Of a stretch of 64,000 nucleotides of DNA, positions 26,798 to 36,217 are shown one piece after another. Location of the stretch: contig JBBJMP010000028.1 of NCBI GenBank assembly GCA_037718865.1, forward strand, positions 1 through 64,000. The letters are read 5' to 3'. A model generated the notes under the pieces. That model had not been told where the DNA came from and made no database searches. It was given only the letters and a program-made list of their open reading frames with translations. A program made the position numbers and the translations under genes. The number at the start of each line of letters is the position of its first letter. Position 1 is the first letter of the stretch. The stretch comes from JADCRZ01 sp037718865. Lineage in GTDB: Bacteria; Bacteroidota; Bacteroidia; Chitinophagales; Chitinophagaceae.

Positions 26798-28450
26798 TTA
26801 TTGCCAACCGGGGTTATTGCCAAGATTCGGATTGCGTTCGAGCTGCACCAGCGGTATGGGCCACAGATAGTGCTTCTGATCGCTGAACGTCCGGTTGGTA
26901 TTAAATATGATATAACCGTTGGCATCAACCGGCCTGTTGGCTACTTCGGAAGGAACCGGTGCAAATGCCTTTTTTACGCCCTTAACATCTTCGGCGAGCA
27001 AGCTGCCCTGTTTCCACCTTATGATGTCAAAATAACGCTGACCCTCAAGCGCTAATTCTATTCTTCGTTCGCGGCGCACCTCGTCCCTGGGGTTCATTCC
27101 CCAGTCTGAGAGCTCAGTCAGCTTCATAGGCAGCATCCCTACCCTGCTGCGCAGTTGATTTATGGTGAGGTCTATATCCGCCTGAGTGAGGGAGCCCCTT
27201 TCCAGCCTGGCTTCAGCATAAGTGAGCAACACTTCCGCATAACGCAACAGAATGATATCGTTGGCATCTTTTGATACCGCTCCTACCGTAGAAGGCTCGC
27301 AGTATTTGGTGAAATAATATCCTGTAACGGTTACCGACCCCTTTTTGTCTGACGTAAATTTGGGTAAATTATAGGTGGCATTAGGCAGGTTGTCGGCATC
27401 ACCATCATCCTGCCCCCTCCATGCGTAACCCGGGGCCAGGACGGTTTGCACCATCCTTGGATCCCTGTTCTTAAAGATATCGTTGTAATTGGTTTCGGTG
27501 TATACAGCCGACTTCGTTATTGGTTTTCCATCGGTACACAGGTAAGCATCAACCAATGATTTTGTCGGGTTCCAGCGGCTCTCCTGGTCGGGCACCTGGA
27601 TCTCCCGGCTTAGGTTGTGCATGCTGATCTCGGCCACGTGCGCACGAACGAGGATCGACTCCTTGTTGGTTGCATTGGTACTCGCCCTGCCTTTGTAGGT
27701 AAACAACTCATAATAGCTTGACGTACCTGCCGCTTTATACAGGCTGTACACGTTTAGATCTATTACGTCCTTTGCCGCCTTCTCCGCAATATCATATTTC
27801 TGCTGGTATAAGGCTACCCTTGCTTTTAAGGCCAGGGCGGCGCCTTTGGTGATTCTGCCAAAGTCGGCAGCCGTATAAGTGGCTGGCAGTTTTGCTGCAG
27901 CCGAATCAAGCTCGCTTAAAATAAAGTCCACCACCTGTGCTTTTGGCTGCCTGGTACCAAACACCTCGGGGTCGGAAGGGGTAAGCGTTTTAGTAATCAG
28001 TTGGACATCCCCAAAAAACATTACGAGATAGTTATACAGGTAGGCACGTATAAATCTGACTTCTCCGGCATAGCGCTCCCTGAGGGCTGGCGTTACCGGG
28101 GCTTTCATATAGTTTTCCAGGAAATGGTTGCAGCGGCGTATGCCGTCATAACCGGAGGTCCATTCTGCGTTAACTCCGCCGTTATCATTGCCATAGTTAC
28201 CGGAAGCGATCCGCTGATAATCGGTAACAGTGGGCCATACCGTGTTGTCACCAAGGTTTTCCATATCAACCGTATTTTTCCCTTTGATATAGGCATAACA
28301 GCCGTTAGCTGCAAGCTTTAACTGGTCGGCGGAAGCCCAGTAATTCTCGTCCGTAATCTGGTCCAGGGGAAGCCTGTCAAGAAAATCCTTCCTGCAGGAA
28401 AAAGTCAGTACCAAACTCCCCGACAATAAAAAATAAACTATCTTTTTCAT
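26798..28450 (-). CDS. SusD/RagB-family outer-membrane lipoprotein (second locus)
   Basis: The 550-residue lipoprotein (LVLTFSCRKDFLDRLPL) shows the SusD hallmarks GEVRFIRAYLYNYLVMFFGDVQLI and RIELALEGQRYFDIIRWKQ. It starts 32 bases after the stop of its SusC partner. The EEP gene follows within 11 bases, consistent with a SusC-SusD-EEP operon. It is only distantly similar to the other SusD in this window. Confidence 0.96.
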   Translation of the reverse strand: MKKIVYFLLSGSLVLTFSCRKDFLDRLPLDQITDENYWASADQLKLAANGCYAYIKGKNTVDMENLGDNTVWPTVTDYQRIASGNYGNDNGGVNAEWTSGYDGIRRCNHFLENYMKAPVTPALRERYAGEVRFIRAYLYNYLVMFFGDVQLITKTLTPSDPEVFGTRQPKAQVVDFILSELDSAAAKLPATYTAADFGRITKGAALALKARVALYQQKYDIAEKAAKDVIDLNVYSLYKAAGTSSYYELFTYKGRASTNATNKESILVRAHVAEISMHNLSREIQVPDQESRWNPTKSLVDAYLCTDGKPITKSAVYTETNYNDIFKNRDPRMVQTVLAPGYAWRGQDDGDADNLPNATYNLPKFTSDKKGSVTVTGYYFTKYCEPSTVGAVSKDANDIILLRYAEVLLTYAEARLERGSLTQADIDLTINQLRSRVGMLPMKLTELSDWGMNPRDEVRRERRIELALEGQRYFDIIRWKQGSLLAEDVKGVKKAFAPVPSEVANRPVDANGYIIFNTNRTFSDQKHYLWPIPLVQLERNPNLGNNPGWQ

Positions 28451-28482
28451 ACGCTGAATTGAGGTGATGCGCGGTAATAAAA

Positions 28483-31400
28483 TTATCTGAAGTTTATATT
28501 GATTCCAAAAAGAATAGTTTTCACCTGCGGATATAAACCACCGCTGCTTAACGGTGTTTCCGGATCAAAAGCATAGAAGAAATCTGTTTGTGTAAACAGG
28601 TTATCGGCGGAAACATACAATCGCAGCCTTTGTATTTTGGCCTTACTAGTAAGGGCTAACGGTAAAGTATAACCGATCTGAACATTTTTTAACCGGAGGT
28701 ATGCAGCGTTTTCCATCCAGTAGGTTGACAACCGCTGGTTATGAGAAAGCTGATACGTAAACCGAGGGTAACTGGCGTCTGTATTATCCGGCGTCCACCG
28801 GTCGTAGTGGATCCGCTGCGGGTTAGAAGATTCGTTGAACAGGGCCTGGCGCGCGGGGCCCAGTATATAACCGTTGCCCTTGCCGACCCCCTGCAGGAAA
28901 AAAGCAAAGTCAACGCCCAGGTAGTCCACATTACCCCGCAGGGCATAGGAATAACGTGGGAAGGGATCCCCGATTACCTTCCTGTCCTTATCCAGCGTTA
29001 TTTTTCCATCCCCGTCAAGGTCCCGGTAGATCAGGTCTCCCGGCATGGTATTGTTTCTATCCGCATCCAGTACCGGGAACAGTGGGGCGTATTTGCTGGT
29101 GGCCCTGTCGTAACTAAAATCGGCAATCTGTGCGATGCCGTTTGAAACAAGTCCGTAAAAGGCGTCGATCGGGTACCCGACTATTCTTACCTGGTCACCG
29201 ATAGACGGAGGAACGCCGCCAAGGCTGGTCACTGTATTTTTGACATCCGAAACATTGAAGCGTAACCCGTACCTGGCCTGGCCTATCCGGTCATTCCAGC
29301 CAGTATTGATTTCCCATCCTTTGTTTTCAACAGAACCCGCATTCTGGGGTGGCTCAGGCACGCCAAGTACGTCGGGAAGCGGAACGGTAAGCAGGATGTC
29401 ATTGGTGGTTTTTATGAAATAGTCAGCTGAAACGGATAACCTGTCATTGAGGAAACTGAGGTCTATTCCGAGGTCGGTCATATTGATGGATTCCCAGCGA
29501 AGACCGGGATTGGCTGCGGCATTTTGGGCGAACCCTAATGTGAGTATACCGCCAATGGGCATGGTGCCTACGGCCTGAATCACCGAAAGATAGGGAGAAT
29601 ACTGAGTGCTTCCTGAAGATACCCGCTGGTTACCCAACTTACCCCAGGACCCGCGGATCTTTGCGTTACCCATAATGTGTTTGAGGGGTTTCATAAAAGG
29701 CTCCTCCGAAATACGCCATCCTGCAGAAACGGAAGGATACACATCCCACCGGTTACCCGGTGCAAACCGGGAAGAACCGTCATACCTGAAATTGGATTCG
29801 ATTAAATATCTTCCCCTGAACATATAATTGACTCTTCCAAAAAAGGACTGAAGCGCCCAATGGAAGGCGTCGGAGTTGTTTAACTGGTTTTCTGTTCCGA
29901 TAGCCAGAACCGGCAATTGTTCAGTCACCAGGTTCTGGCGGCTGGCATTGAAGTTTTCGCTTTGGTTCAGTTCAAAAGAGTAACCACCTAATAACTTGAT
30001 ATCATGATTTGCCAATTTTGCGGAATAATCCAGCTGGGCGAACATGTTTTGGTAGCGGTTTACGTAATCCCGGCTTTCGATACGGTTTACAGGGTTGTTG
30101 GTGTACCACAGGTCACCGCTATCCGGGAAATAATAACGGACAGTCCTGATCTGTTCATTTCGCTTCGAATTGTCCATGATCATACCGTATTGAACTTTGG
30201 CAGATAATCCCTTAACAATGTTCAGCACGCCATTTACATTTAAAGAAGTCTGTTGCGAGTTAAACTTGTCTAACCCCGCAACGGAGGCTGTGGCAACAGG
30301 GTTCTGCGAACCTCCCCCATAACCCCAATTTCCATTTGTAAACCTTACGGGTACCAGCGGTGAGATTTGGTGGGCACTGTAAATGACTCCCCCATTCTGG
30401 CTGGTTCCTGTATTCGGTTCTCTATAAAACCTATCGATATAACCTATGTTGGCGTCTACCTGTAACCGGTCGAACAATTCGGTATTCAATCGCAAACGAA
30501 CGTTATGCCGGGCGGCTGAATATCCATCGCCTGTTACCAGGCCGTCCTGATCAAGATACCCGTAAGAGAGGTAATAGCCCGACTTTGAATTTCCTCCGTT
30601 GACACTTACATTATGATTCTGCTGCGGAGCGGAAGACTTAAAAATTTCCTTTATCCAGTTTGTATTGGCAAAATAATTAGGGTCAGTACCATTTCTTGCT
30701 TTTTCAATTTGTTCAGCCGTATAGGTAGGTGTTCGGCCAACATTTCGCTGCGATTCATTCAGCAATTCCATGTATTCGGGAGAGCCGAGGAAATTCGCCT
30801 GGGCCGTGGGCTTTTGAATGCCGTAATAATAAGAATAACTGATCGTTGGCCTGTTACCTGCTTTGCCTCTTTTAGTGGTGATCAGTATAACACCGTTAGC
30901 AGCCTGTGAACCATAGATGGCCGCAGAGGCGGCGTCTTTCAATACAGAAACGCTTTCTATATCATCAGGGTTAATATTATCCATGCTTTGCTGGATCCCA
31001 TCTATCACCACCAGGGGATTGGCGTCTCCGATGGTTCCTATGCCACGTATGCGGATGCTTCCCCCGGTAAGTCCGGGGCGTGGGTTGGTTGCCCTAATAG
31101 TGAGGCCGGGAATCAGTCCCTGTAAACCGGAAGACACTGAAGTCACGGGCCGGTTTTCCAGTTCTTTGCCACTGATGGCATCAACGGCACCGGTCAGGTT
31201 TATTTTTTTCTGGGTGCCATATCCGACTACGACTACCTGTTCCAGCTGCCTCGTTTCCTCGTCCATAATTACATTTAATGTATTGCGATTATTCACCGCC
31301 TGTTCTATGGTGGTAAATCCTGTATAGGAAAATACCAGTATAACCTGGCCGCTGGGAGCTGTTATTGAGTATTTTCCACTTTCGTCGGTCGTCGTACCTG

Positions 31401-31620
31401 CTGAAGTACCCTGAACGGTTACGGTCACTCCTTCCAGTGGCAGGTTAGTTTTCGCGACTGTAACGGTGCCGCTCACCTGAAAAGCCGGCGCCTTATCCGG
31501 GGTTGTAATGTCGGGGTATTTGTCAGCAGCAATAAGCTCAGCACTTAATGCGGGGACCAGCAGCGACAGCACGAAAAACAACCACCTGCCCGTAATTCGT
31601 GAGTATATGTTTGATATCAT
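28483..31620 (-). CDS. SusC/RagA-family TonB-linked outer-membrane transporter (second locus)
   Basis: This 1045-residue SusC has a signal peptide, a carboxypeptidase-D-like domain (SGTVTVAKTNLPLEGVTVTVQG), the plug motifs VVVGYGTQKKINLTGAV and VLKDAASAAIYGSQAANGVI, and a barrel ending in GININFR. It lacks an STN domain. The DNA looks noticeably more GC-rich than the first SusC, suggesting that the two loci have different histories. A candidate reverse-strand -7 box (TATTTTTG, 31843-31850) lies in the 300-base upstream gap; no clear -33 is seen. Confidence 0.96.
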   Translation of the reverse strand: MISNIYSRITGRWLFFVLSLLVPALSAELIAADKYPDITTPDKAPAFQVSGTVTVAKTNLPLEGVTVTVQGTSAGTTTDESGKYSITAPSGQVILVFSYTGFTTIEQAVNNRNTLNVIMDEETRQLEQVVVVGYGTQKKINLTGAVDAISGKELENRPVTSVSSGLQGLIPGLTIRATNPRPGLTGGSIRIRGIGTIGDANPLVVIDGIQQSMDNINPDDIESVSVLKDAASAAIYGSQAANGVILITTKRGKAGNRPTISYSYYYGIQKPTAQANFLGSPEYMELLNESQRNVGRTPTYTAEQIEKARNGTDPNYFANTNWIKEIFKSSAPQQNHNVSVNGGNSKSGYYLSYGYLDQDGLVTGDGYSAARHNVRLRLNTELFDRLQVDANIGYIDRFYREPNTGTSQNGGVIYSAHQISPLVPVRFTNGNWGYGGGSQNPVATASVAGLDKFNSQQTSLNVNGVLNIVKGLSAKVQYGMIMDNSKRNEQIRTVRYYFPDSGDLWYTNNPVNRIESRDYVNRYQNMFAQLDYSAKLANHDIKLLGGYSFELNQSENFNASRQNLVTEQLPVLAIGTENQLNNSDAFHWALQSFFGRVNYMFRGRYLIESNFRYDGSSRFAPGNRWDVYPSVSAGWRISEEPFMKPLKHIMGNAKIRGSWGKLGNQRVSSGSTQYSPYLSVIQAVGTMPIGGILTLGFAQNAAANPGLRWESINMTDLGIDLSFLNDRLSVSADYFIKTTNDILLTVPLPDVLGVPEPPQNAGSVENKGWEINTGWNDRIGQARYGLRFNVSDVKNTVTSLGGVPPSIGDQVRIVGYPIDAFYGLVSNGIAQIADFSYDRATSKYAPLFPVLDADRNNTMPGDLIYRDLDGDGKITLDKDRKVIGDPFPRYSYALRGNVDYLGVDFAFFLQGVGKGNGYILGPARQALFNESSNPQRIHYDRWTPDNTDASYPRFTYQLSHNQRLSTYWMENAAYLRLKNVQIGYTLPLALTSKAKIQRLRLYVSADNLFTQTDFFYAFDPETPLSSGGLYPQVKTILFGININFR

Positions 31621-31870
31621 ATCAGTTGAGTTTGGCTTGGCATTAAATAGTCTTTGCTGAGAATATGTACATCCATTTCAAAGGCAAGTGTTTCCGGTTT
31701 CACCCGGCACCGGTAAAGGTCCCGGTATTTGTTACCACAGGGCACGATTGATGAGTATAAAATTACAGGGTTTGACCGACCGGTTAAATTATTATTGAAT
31801 TAATTATTAAACTATTGCCGGAACCGGGAGGTTCATATCATACAAAAATAGAATCAGAAGACCGTGCGGT

Positions 31871-31891
31871 GGTTTGGTGAAAACACCAACC
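31871..31891. repeat. GGTTGGTG hairpin, copy 1
   Basis: GGTTTGGTG pairs with CACCAACC around an AAAA loop, with one bulged T. It is related to the hairpin at 38520-38544 in opposite orientation. It lies 30 bases beyond the DUF6986 stop and may end the allantoin operon transcript. The rest of 31621-31920 shows no gene. Confidence 0.6.
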
Positions 31892-31920
31892 CCGGGAAAT
31901 TACATTCGCACATCCGCACA

Positions 31921-33348
31921 TCATTTCCTTCTTCCCTCCAGAATACGGTAAAAGGAACGTGTCCGGATCTCATCTACGGTTAACCCGGTAGCCAAAACTT
32001 CTTCTTCCGTGACCGCTCCGCAGTTCATTGCTTTGAGAAAAAAATTGAGTAATCCCTGCCCGGTAGCCGCATCATCAAATATGTCGCCGGTGAGCGTTGA
32101 AATGGCCGCACGGTCAACAAAAGTTTTCAGGCGAAACAGGGCGTCTTCATAACTGCTTAAAAAGAAATTATACGTTGCAGCATAACGCATGGGCAGCTGG
32201 GCCGGATTCAGGTCCCACCCCTGATAAAATCCATTAACCAGTGAATGGGTGGTATGAGCAAATGCGGTTCGCCAGGCATTATGGACAGACTCCCTGTTTT
32301 CAGACAATTGTTCATAACTGAGGTTATCACCACGGTGCTTCGGCAGGGGCATTATGTTTGTTGCACCGTCTGAAAGAAATATGCCGGTTCCTCCCAACGC
32401 CACCTTAGTCATATGATGGGCAAAGTCACATACGGGGTGAGACATGGTCTGGTACTTCGCCGTGATACCGCAGGAAGCAGTATAATCGTAGGTGCCGAAA
32501 TGAGCGGCAACACACCTTCCCTCAGCCGCCCGGATGATGCGCATTAAGGGATTGCGGCCTTCATCATCCATAATGATCTGAGTGGCCTCCACCATCGTTT
32601 CCATTTTAAGGCTGCCGGCTTCCAGCTTATTTTCAATTTCCAGCATCTCGAGTAGCCTTACCAGCGTAATCATCTGTTCAGGTATAGTTACTTTCGGCAA
32701 CATCACCACGAAGTTTTGAGGAAGTACGCCGTTTGTCCTTTCCAGTAAGGCGGTTAAAAAAAGGTCGAGTGTACGTACACTTCGGTGTTTCAGGTCTTCT
32801 GTGAACGGTTTGATGCGTATACCCACAAAGGGAGAGATAGTATTGAGTTTCATGCCCGTTGCCAGTTCGCCGGCCGCCTGAACGGCTATCGCATCTTCTT
32901 CTTCATCTGGCCTGTTACCGAAGCCATCTTCAAAATCTATCCTGAAATCTTCGACAGGTTCATTTTTAAATTTACGAATGATCTTATTATATACCGTATA
33001 CGGTAACCAGGCATATTCCTGTTTCCTTTGCGCTTCATTGATAGCATCCAGCTTATGAGTAAGCGCTTCAATATCCGCTTGCAGGTAAGGAAGGTGCTCA
33101 TATCCCTGAAGCTGGAGTACTTTGGCAAGCACTACGAAATTGGGCGCATAGGTCTGAAGGCTTCTCAACGCAACCTTACCCATTTTTACACAGGTATCTG
33201 CCTTAAAGAGGTTGGCGCCGCCGTATACGGTATGCACAGGTTGCCTGTCTGGCCTATCGCCGGGATACAATTTTTGAAACCGGAGGTTGGCAGTCTTCAG
33301 CTCATTTAACCAATGATCAGTTTCGCTGTTTTTAAGGGAAAGTTTCAT
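31921..33348 (-). CDS. DUF6986 family protein (CitE/malate-synthase-like TIM barrel)
   Basis: The 475-residue cytoplasmic protein has DFRIDFEDGFG at residues 134-144, resembling the LDLEDAV metal-binding motif of the HpcH/CitE family, and HFGTYDYTAS late in the barrel, reminiscent of the GRWDY motif of malate synthases. Earlier annotations sometimes call such proteins phosphoenolpyruvate kinase or aldolase without proof. It is the last gene of the allantoin operon, 26 bases after uraH. I infer that it handles a C2 product such as glyoxylate or ureidoglycolate. The exact reaction is unknown. Confidence 0.8.
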   Translation of the reverse strand: MKLSLKNSETDHWLNELKTANLRFQKLYPGDRPDRQPVHTVYGGANLFKADTCVKMGKVALRSLQTYAPNFVVLAKVLQLQGYEHLPYLQADIEALTHKLDAINEAQRKQEYAWLPYTVYNKIIRKFKNEPVEDFRIDFEDGFGNRPDEEEDAIAVQAAGELATGMKLNTISPFVGIRIKPFTEDLKHRSVRTLDLFLTALLERTNGVLPQNFVVMLPKVTIPEQMITLVRLLEMLEIENKLEAGSLKMETMVEATQIIMDDEGRNPLMRIIRAAEGRCVAAHFGTYDYTASCGITAKYQTMSHPVCDFAHHMTKVALGGTGIFLSDGATNIMPLPKHRGDNLSYEQLSENRESVHNAWRTAFAHTTHSLVNGFYQGWDLNPAQLPMRYAATYNFFLSSYEDALFRLKTFVDRAAISTLTGDIFDDAATGQGLLNFFLKAMNCGAVTEEEVLATGLTVDEIRTRSFYRILEGRRK

Positions 33349-33374
33349 AGATATTAGTAAGAAAGTAACGGTGA

Positions 33375-33713
33375 TCAGGAACCGCGATAAGAGGTATACC
33401 CGAAAGGAGTCAGGAGTAAAGGAATGTGGTAATGGTCTTCATTAAGCAGCTCAAAAGCGATTTCAATGAACGGATAAAAGGTTGCTGTGGAAAACCGCTC
33501 GAAATATTCCTTAGTTAAAAATTTTAATTTAAAGATGCCAGGTTTTAATACTATGTCATCAGCGACCAAGTCGGAAACCCTTCCATCATTGCCTGTTACA
33601 CTTACCCCGATTTGTTTCCAGTCATCATTTTCAAGTTGCAATAAAATTACAGGAACCCCTAATGCGGGGCGGCCCCTGGTTATATCCAGAATATGCGAAG
33701 TAATATGGCTCAT
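33375..33713 (-). CDS. uraH: 5-hydroxyisourate hydrolase (transthyretin-like)
   Basis: The 112-residue protein has the hallmark N-terminal SHILD (His7) and C-terminal YRGS motif of HIU hydrolases, with GRPALGVPV near residue 14. It converts 5-hydroxyisourate, the urate oxidase product, to OHCU. No signal peptide is seen. Its start overlaps the uraD stop by 4 bases, implying translational coupling. Confidence 0.97.
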   Translation of the reverse strand: MSHITSHILDITRGRPALGVPVILLQLENDDWKQIGVSVTGNDGRVSDLVADDIVLKPGIFKLKFLTKEYFERFSTATFYPFIEIAFELLNEDHYHIPLLLTPFGYTSYRGS

Positions 33714-34216
33714 AATCTTAATAATTTCTGTAATCTATGGATAGTTATTTTATGCTGCTCATTCATGGCAGTCTTTATTTCTTCTCCGGGAGACCGCGAC
33801 AACCTTACATGCAGGATATCAAGCAGTTCTACCGCCGTTTTTCCCGAGGCAAAAACGATAAAAATATAGCCAAATTTCTCTTCATATACCGTATTGTATG
33901 TTATTAATGCCTGAAGTACTTCGGGTGTTGCCTGGTTTACAGAAGCCTGTTCTCCTTCAGCCCATTGGTGGCTTCCTGAAAACTTTTTTTGTAACCCTGC
34001 GAGGTCACCTATTTTCGGATGATAGCTGAAAGCTTCCTTCCAGTCTTTTTCGCCGCATTCCAGCCATTTTTTACCTGCCAATTCAAATAATTCCTGTTCG
34101 TCTTTTAGCGGGAAGCCAGCACACATTTTTTCCACCCAAACGCCTGAACCGCAACATTGGATAAGTGACAGGTGTAACCGGGTTTTATCCAGCGCATTTA
34201 ATTCGGTTAAAGTCAT
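33710..34216 (-). CDS. uraD: OHCU decarboxylase
   Basis: The 168-residue protein shows the family signature: CCGSGVWVEKM near residue 21, HPKIGDLAGLQ, SxEQAS-like WAEGEQASV, and KFGYIFIVFASGKTA. It stereospecifically decarboxylates OHCU to (S)-allantoin. It lies 9 bases after the ureidoglycine aminohydrolase and overlaps uraH, so it is an integral operon member. Confidence 0.96.
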   Translation of the reverse strand: MTLTELNALDKTRLHLSLIQCCGSGVWVEKMCAGFPLKDEQELFELAGKKWLECGEKDWKEAFSYHPKIGDLAGLQKKFSGSHQWAEGEQASVNQATPEVLQALITYNTVYEEKFGYIFIVFASGKTAVELLDILHVRLSRSPGEEIKTAMNEQHKITIHRLQKLLRL

Positions 34217-34225
34217 TATTTTATT

Positions 34226-34972
34226 TTATACCCAGGTTGGAAACCTGTTGACATTTTTATAATAAATATAAACGGCCGGCTCTTTGCCCATAGCGGTAAA
34301 CCATTGAGGGCAGTAAGGAGCCATCCAGATGCAATCACCCTTTTTTACGGGATACCAATCATTATCCAGGCGATATATACCCTGACCTTGCAAATACATA
34401 AGTCCATGCTCCATGATATGGGTTTCCACAAAAGGAAGATGACCTCCGGGATCGTATGTAAAAATGTTTACAGCCATGTCAAAAGATAAGTGACCGGGCA
34501 AAAGCAACTGCAGCCGCAGGTTGGGATCATCCAGATAAGTAACACCTTCAATAGCGGATGCATCACCAAAAATCACAGCCGGAACATCATACAAATCCAG
34601 CTTCTCATATCTTTTGTGGAAACTAAGGATCTGCGTTCCATCTTCGGGGTTTTCAAAAAGGTATTCGTTTTGGACAGGAACATATACGTATTGTCCCCCG
34701 GAGACCATTTTTTCTGCACCGCTGATCGAAGCCTTGCATTTTCCTTCCAGGACGTAAAAGAATATCTGTGCATCTTTGGTTAGTCCGGTAATTCTGCCAC
34801 CCTTCCCCATCGTGATCAGCGTCTGGCAGAGACTGGCTCCCATCTTTTCATTGATGATAACATTCACCATAACGTTCGTCCAGCCAGGGACAGAACTATT
34901 CACATATCCGTCAGGACAAATAAGCGCATGATTCTTTTTAACCATTGATCTCGTAAGGGCTGAGATTTCCAT
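34226..34972 (-). CDS. allE: (S)-ureidoglycine aminohydrolase, bicupin
   Basis: The 248-residue bicupin has a C-terminal cupin with the manganese-site pattern ETHIMEHGLMYLQGQG and a late Gln in CPQWF, matching the Glu-His-His-Gln ligands known in plant UGlyAH. It releases ammonia from (S)-ureidoglycine to give (S)-ureidoglycolate. It starts immediately after the allC stop codon, so the two successive pathway steps are encoded back to back. Confidence 0.93.
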   Translation of the reverse strand: MEISALTRSMVKKNHALICPDGYVNSSVPGWTNVMVNVIINEKMGASLCQTLITMGKGGRITGLTKDAQIFFYVLEGKCKASISGAEKMVSGGQYVYVPVQNEYLFENPEDGTQILSFHKRYEKLDLYDVPAVIFGDASAIEGVTYLDDPNLRLQLLLPGHLSFDMAVNIFTYDPGGHLPFVETHIMEHGLMYLQGQGIYRLDNDWYPVKKGDCIWMAPYCPQWFTAMGKEPAVYIYYKNVNRFPTWV

Positions 34973-36217
34973 TTAAGTCTTTTTAGTATTTTTCAGATGA
35001 TCAATAAATCCATCGGCAACATGGATGGCGGCTTCTATATCTCCGGCTTCTACGTTTTCGAGCGGATGATGGCTGATGCCTTTATAACATCGCACAAACA
35101 GCATACAAACCGGCGCGACGGCGGAGATGGCGACAGCGTCATGCCCGGCTCCGCTTACCAAAGAAATAATCTCGTACCCTGCATCGTAGATTGCGCTTGC
35201 CAGGCACTGGTTCATTACTTCATTACACGAAACCGGTTTACTTTCCTGTACCCGCTTCCACTCAATGACAATATTACGTTTAATACACACAGCTTCGAAA
35301 ACGGCCTGCAGGTTTCGATGTGATATTTCCAGAAAAGACGCATCACTGCTGCGCAGGTCAAGACTGCAGACCGCAATGCCGGGAATCACGTTGCTTGCCG
35401 CATTTTCCAGATTTATTTTGCCTATGGTAGCTGTTAATTTGCCATTGCTGTCAAGGGCCATTTTTTCCGTCTGCAGTATACATTCACAAGCACAACACAA
35501 CGCGTCCCTGCGTTTATCCATAGAAACGGTGCCGGCATGTCCGGCTTCTCCTTTAAAATGAATTTCCACGCGGCTTTGCCCTGCAATGTCTGAAACCAGT
35601 GCAACCGGAATGTTTTTTTCATAAAGCACAGGGCCCTGTTCAATATGGATTTCAAAATATCCCAACCAATCCTCAACCGGTATGGCATCTGCTTTCAGAC
35701 GCCCTGCATCTCCACCCATTTCCTCTATCACGTCTTGCACGGTTCTACCTTTGGTGTCGGGACTTTGCAACAGTTCCTGATCGAAGCAGCCGGCAACGAC
35801 CTTACTGCCCAGGTAGGTTGTGTGGAAACGTACGCCTTCCTCATCGCAAAAAGCGATCAGTTCAATGTTGAAGGGCAACGATGAATTTTTTTCGATCACC
35901 TGTTCAACCATATCCAAACCCATGATGACGCCCAGGGGGCCGTCAAACCTTCCCGCATTTATGACGGTATCAATGTGAGAAGCAATGACCAGTGTTTTCG
36001 CACCACTTTCACCGCAGTTCCTCCTACCCCTGACATTGCCGATATTATCAACCCTGGTTTGCAGGCCGGCATCATTCATCCATGATTGTACTTTTTTAAC
36101 CGCTTCCCTGAAAGCGTCCGATCCGAAGGTGCGCGTGATGGCATGCCGATCTTCGCTGCATAGAGATAATTCTCCTATCCTTTCCAGTATTTTTTTTGTG
36201 CGGCTATGCTCATTCAT
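34973..36217 (-). CDS. allC: Allantoate amidohydrolase (M20 family)
   Basis: The 414-residue protein has M20-type metal-binding motifs: IASHIDTVINAGRFDGPLGV, FCDEEGVRF, and the dimer-region EIHIEQGPVL. This HIEQGPVL pattern marks the allantoate amidohydrolase/N-carbamoylase group rather than peptidases. It should hydrolyse allantoate to ureidoglycine, CO2 and ammonia. Its start overlaps the allantoinase stop by 8 bases. Related enzymes act on ureidoglycolate or N-carbamoyl amino acids, but the operon settles the assignment. Confidence 0.93.
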   Translation of the reverse strand: MNEHSRTKKILERIGELSLCSEDRHAITRTFGSDAFREAVKKVQSWMNDAGLQTRVDNIGNVRGRRNCGESGAKTLVIASHIDTVINAGRFDGPLGVIMGLDMVEQVIEKNSSLPFNIELIAFCDEEGVRFHTTYLGSKVVAGCFDQELLQSPDTKGRTVQDVIEEMGGDAGRLKADAIPVEDWLGYFEIHIEQGPVLYEKNIPVALVSDIAGQSRVEIHFKGEAGHAGTVSMDKRRDALCCACECILQTEKMALDSNGKLTATIGKINLENAASNVIPGIAVCSLDLRSSDASFLEISHRNLQAVFEAVCIKRNIVIEWKRVQESKPVSCNEVMNQCLASAIYDAGYEIISLVSGAGHDAVAISAVAPVCMLFVRCYKGISHHPLENVEAGDIEAAIHVADGFIDHLKNTKKT

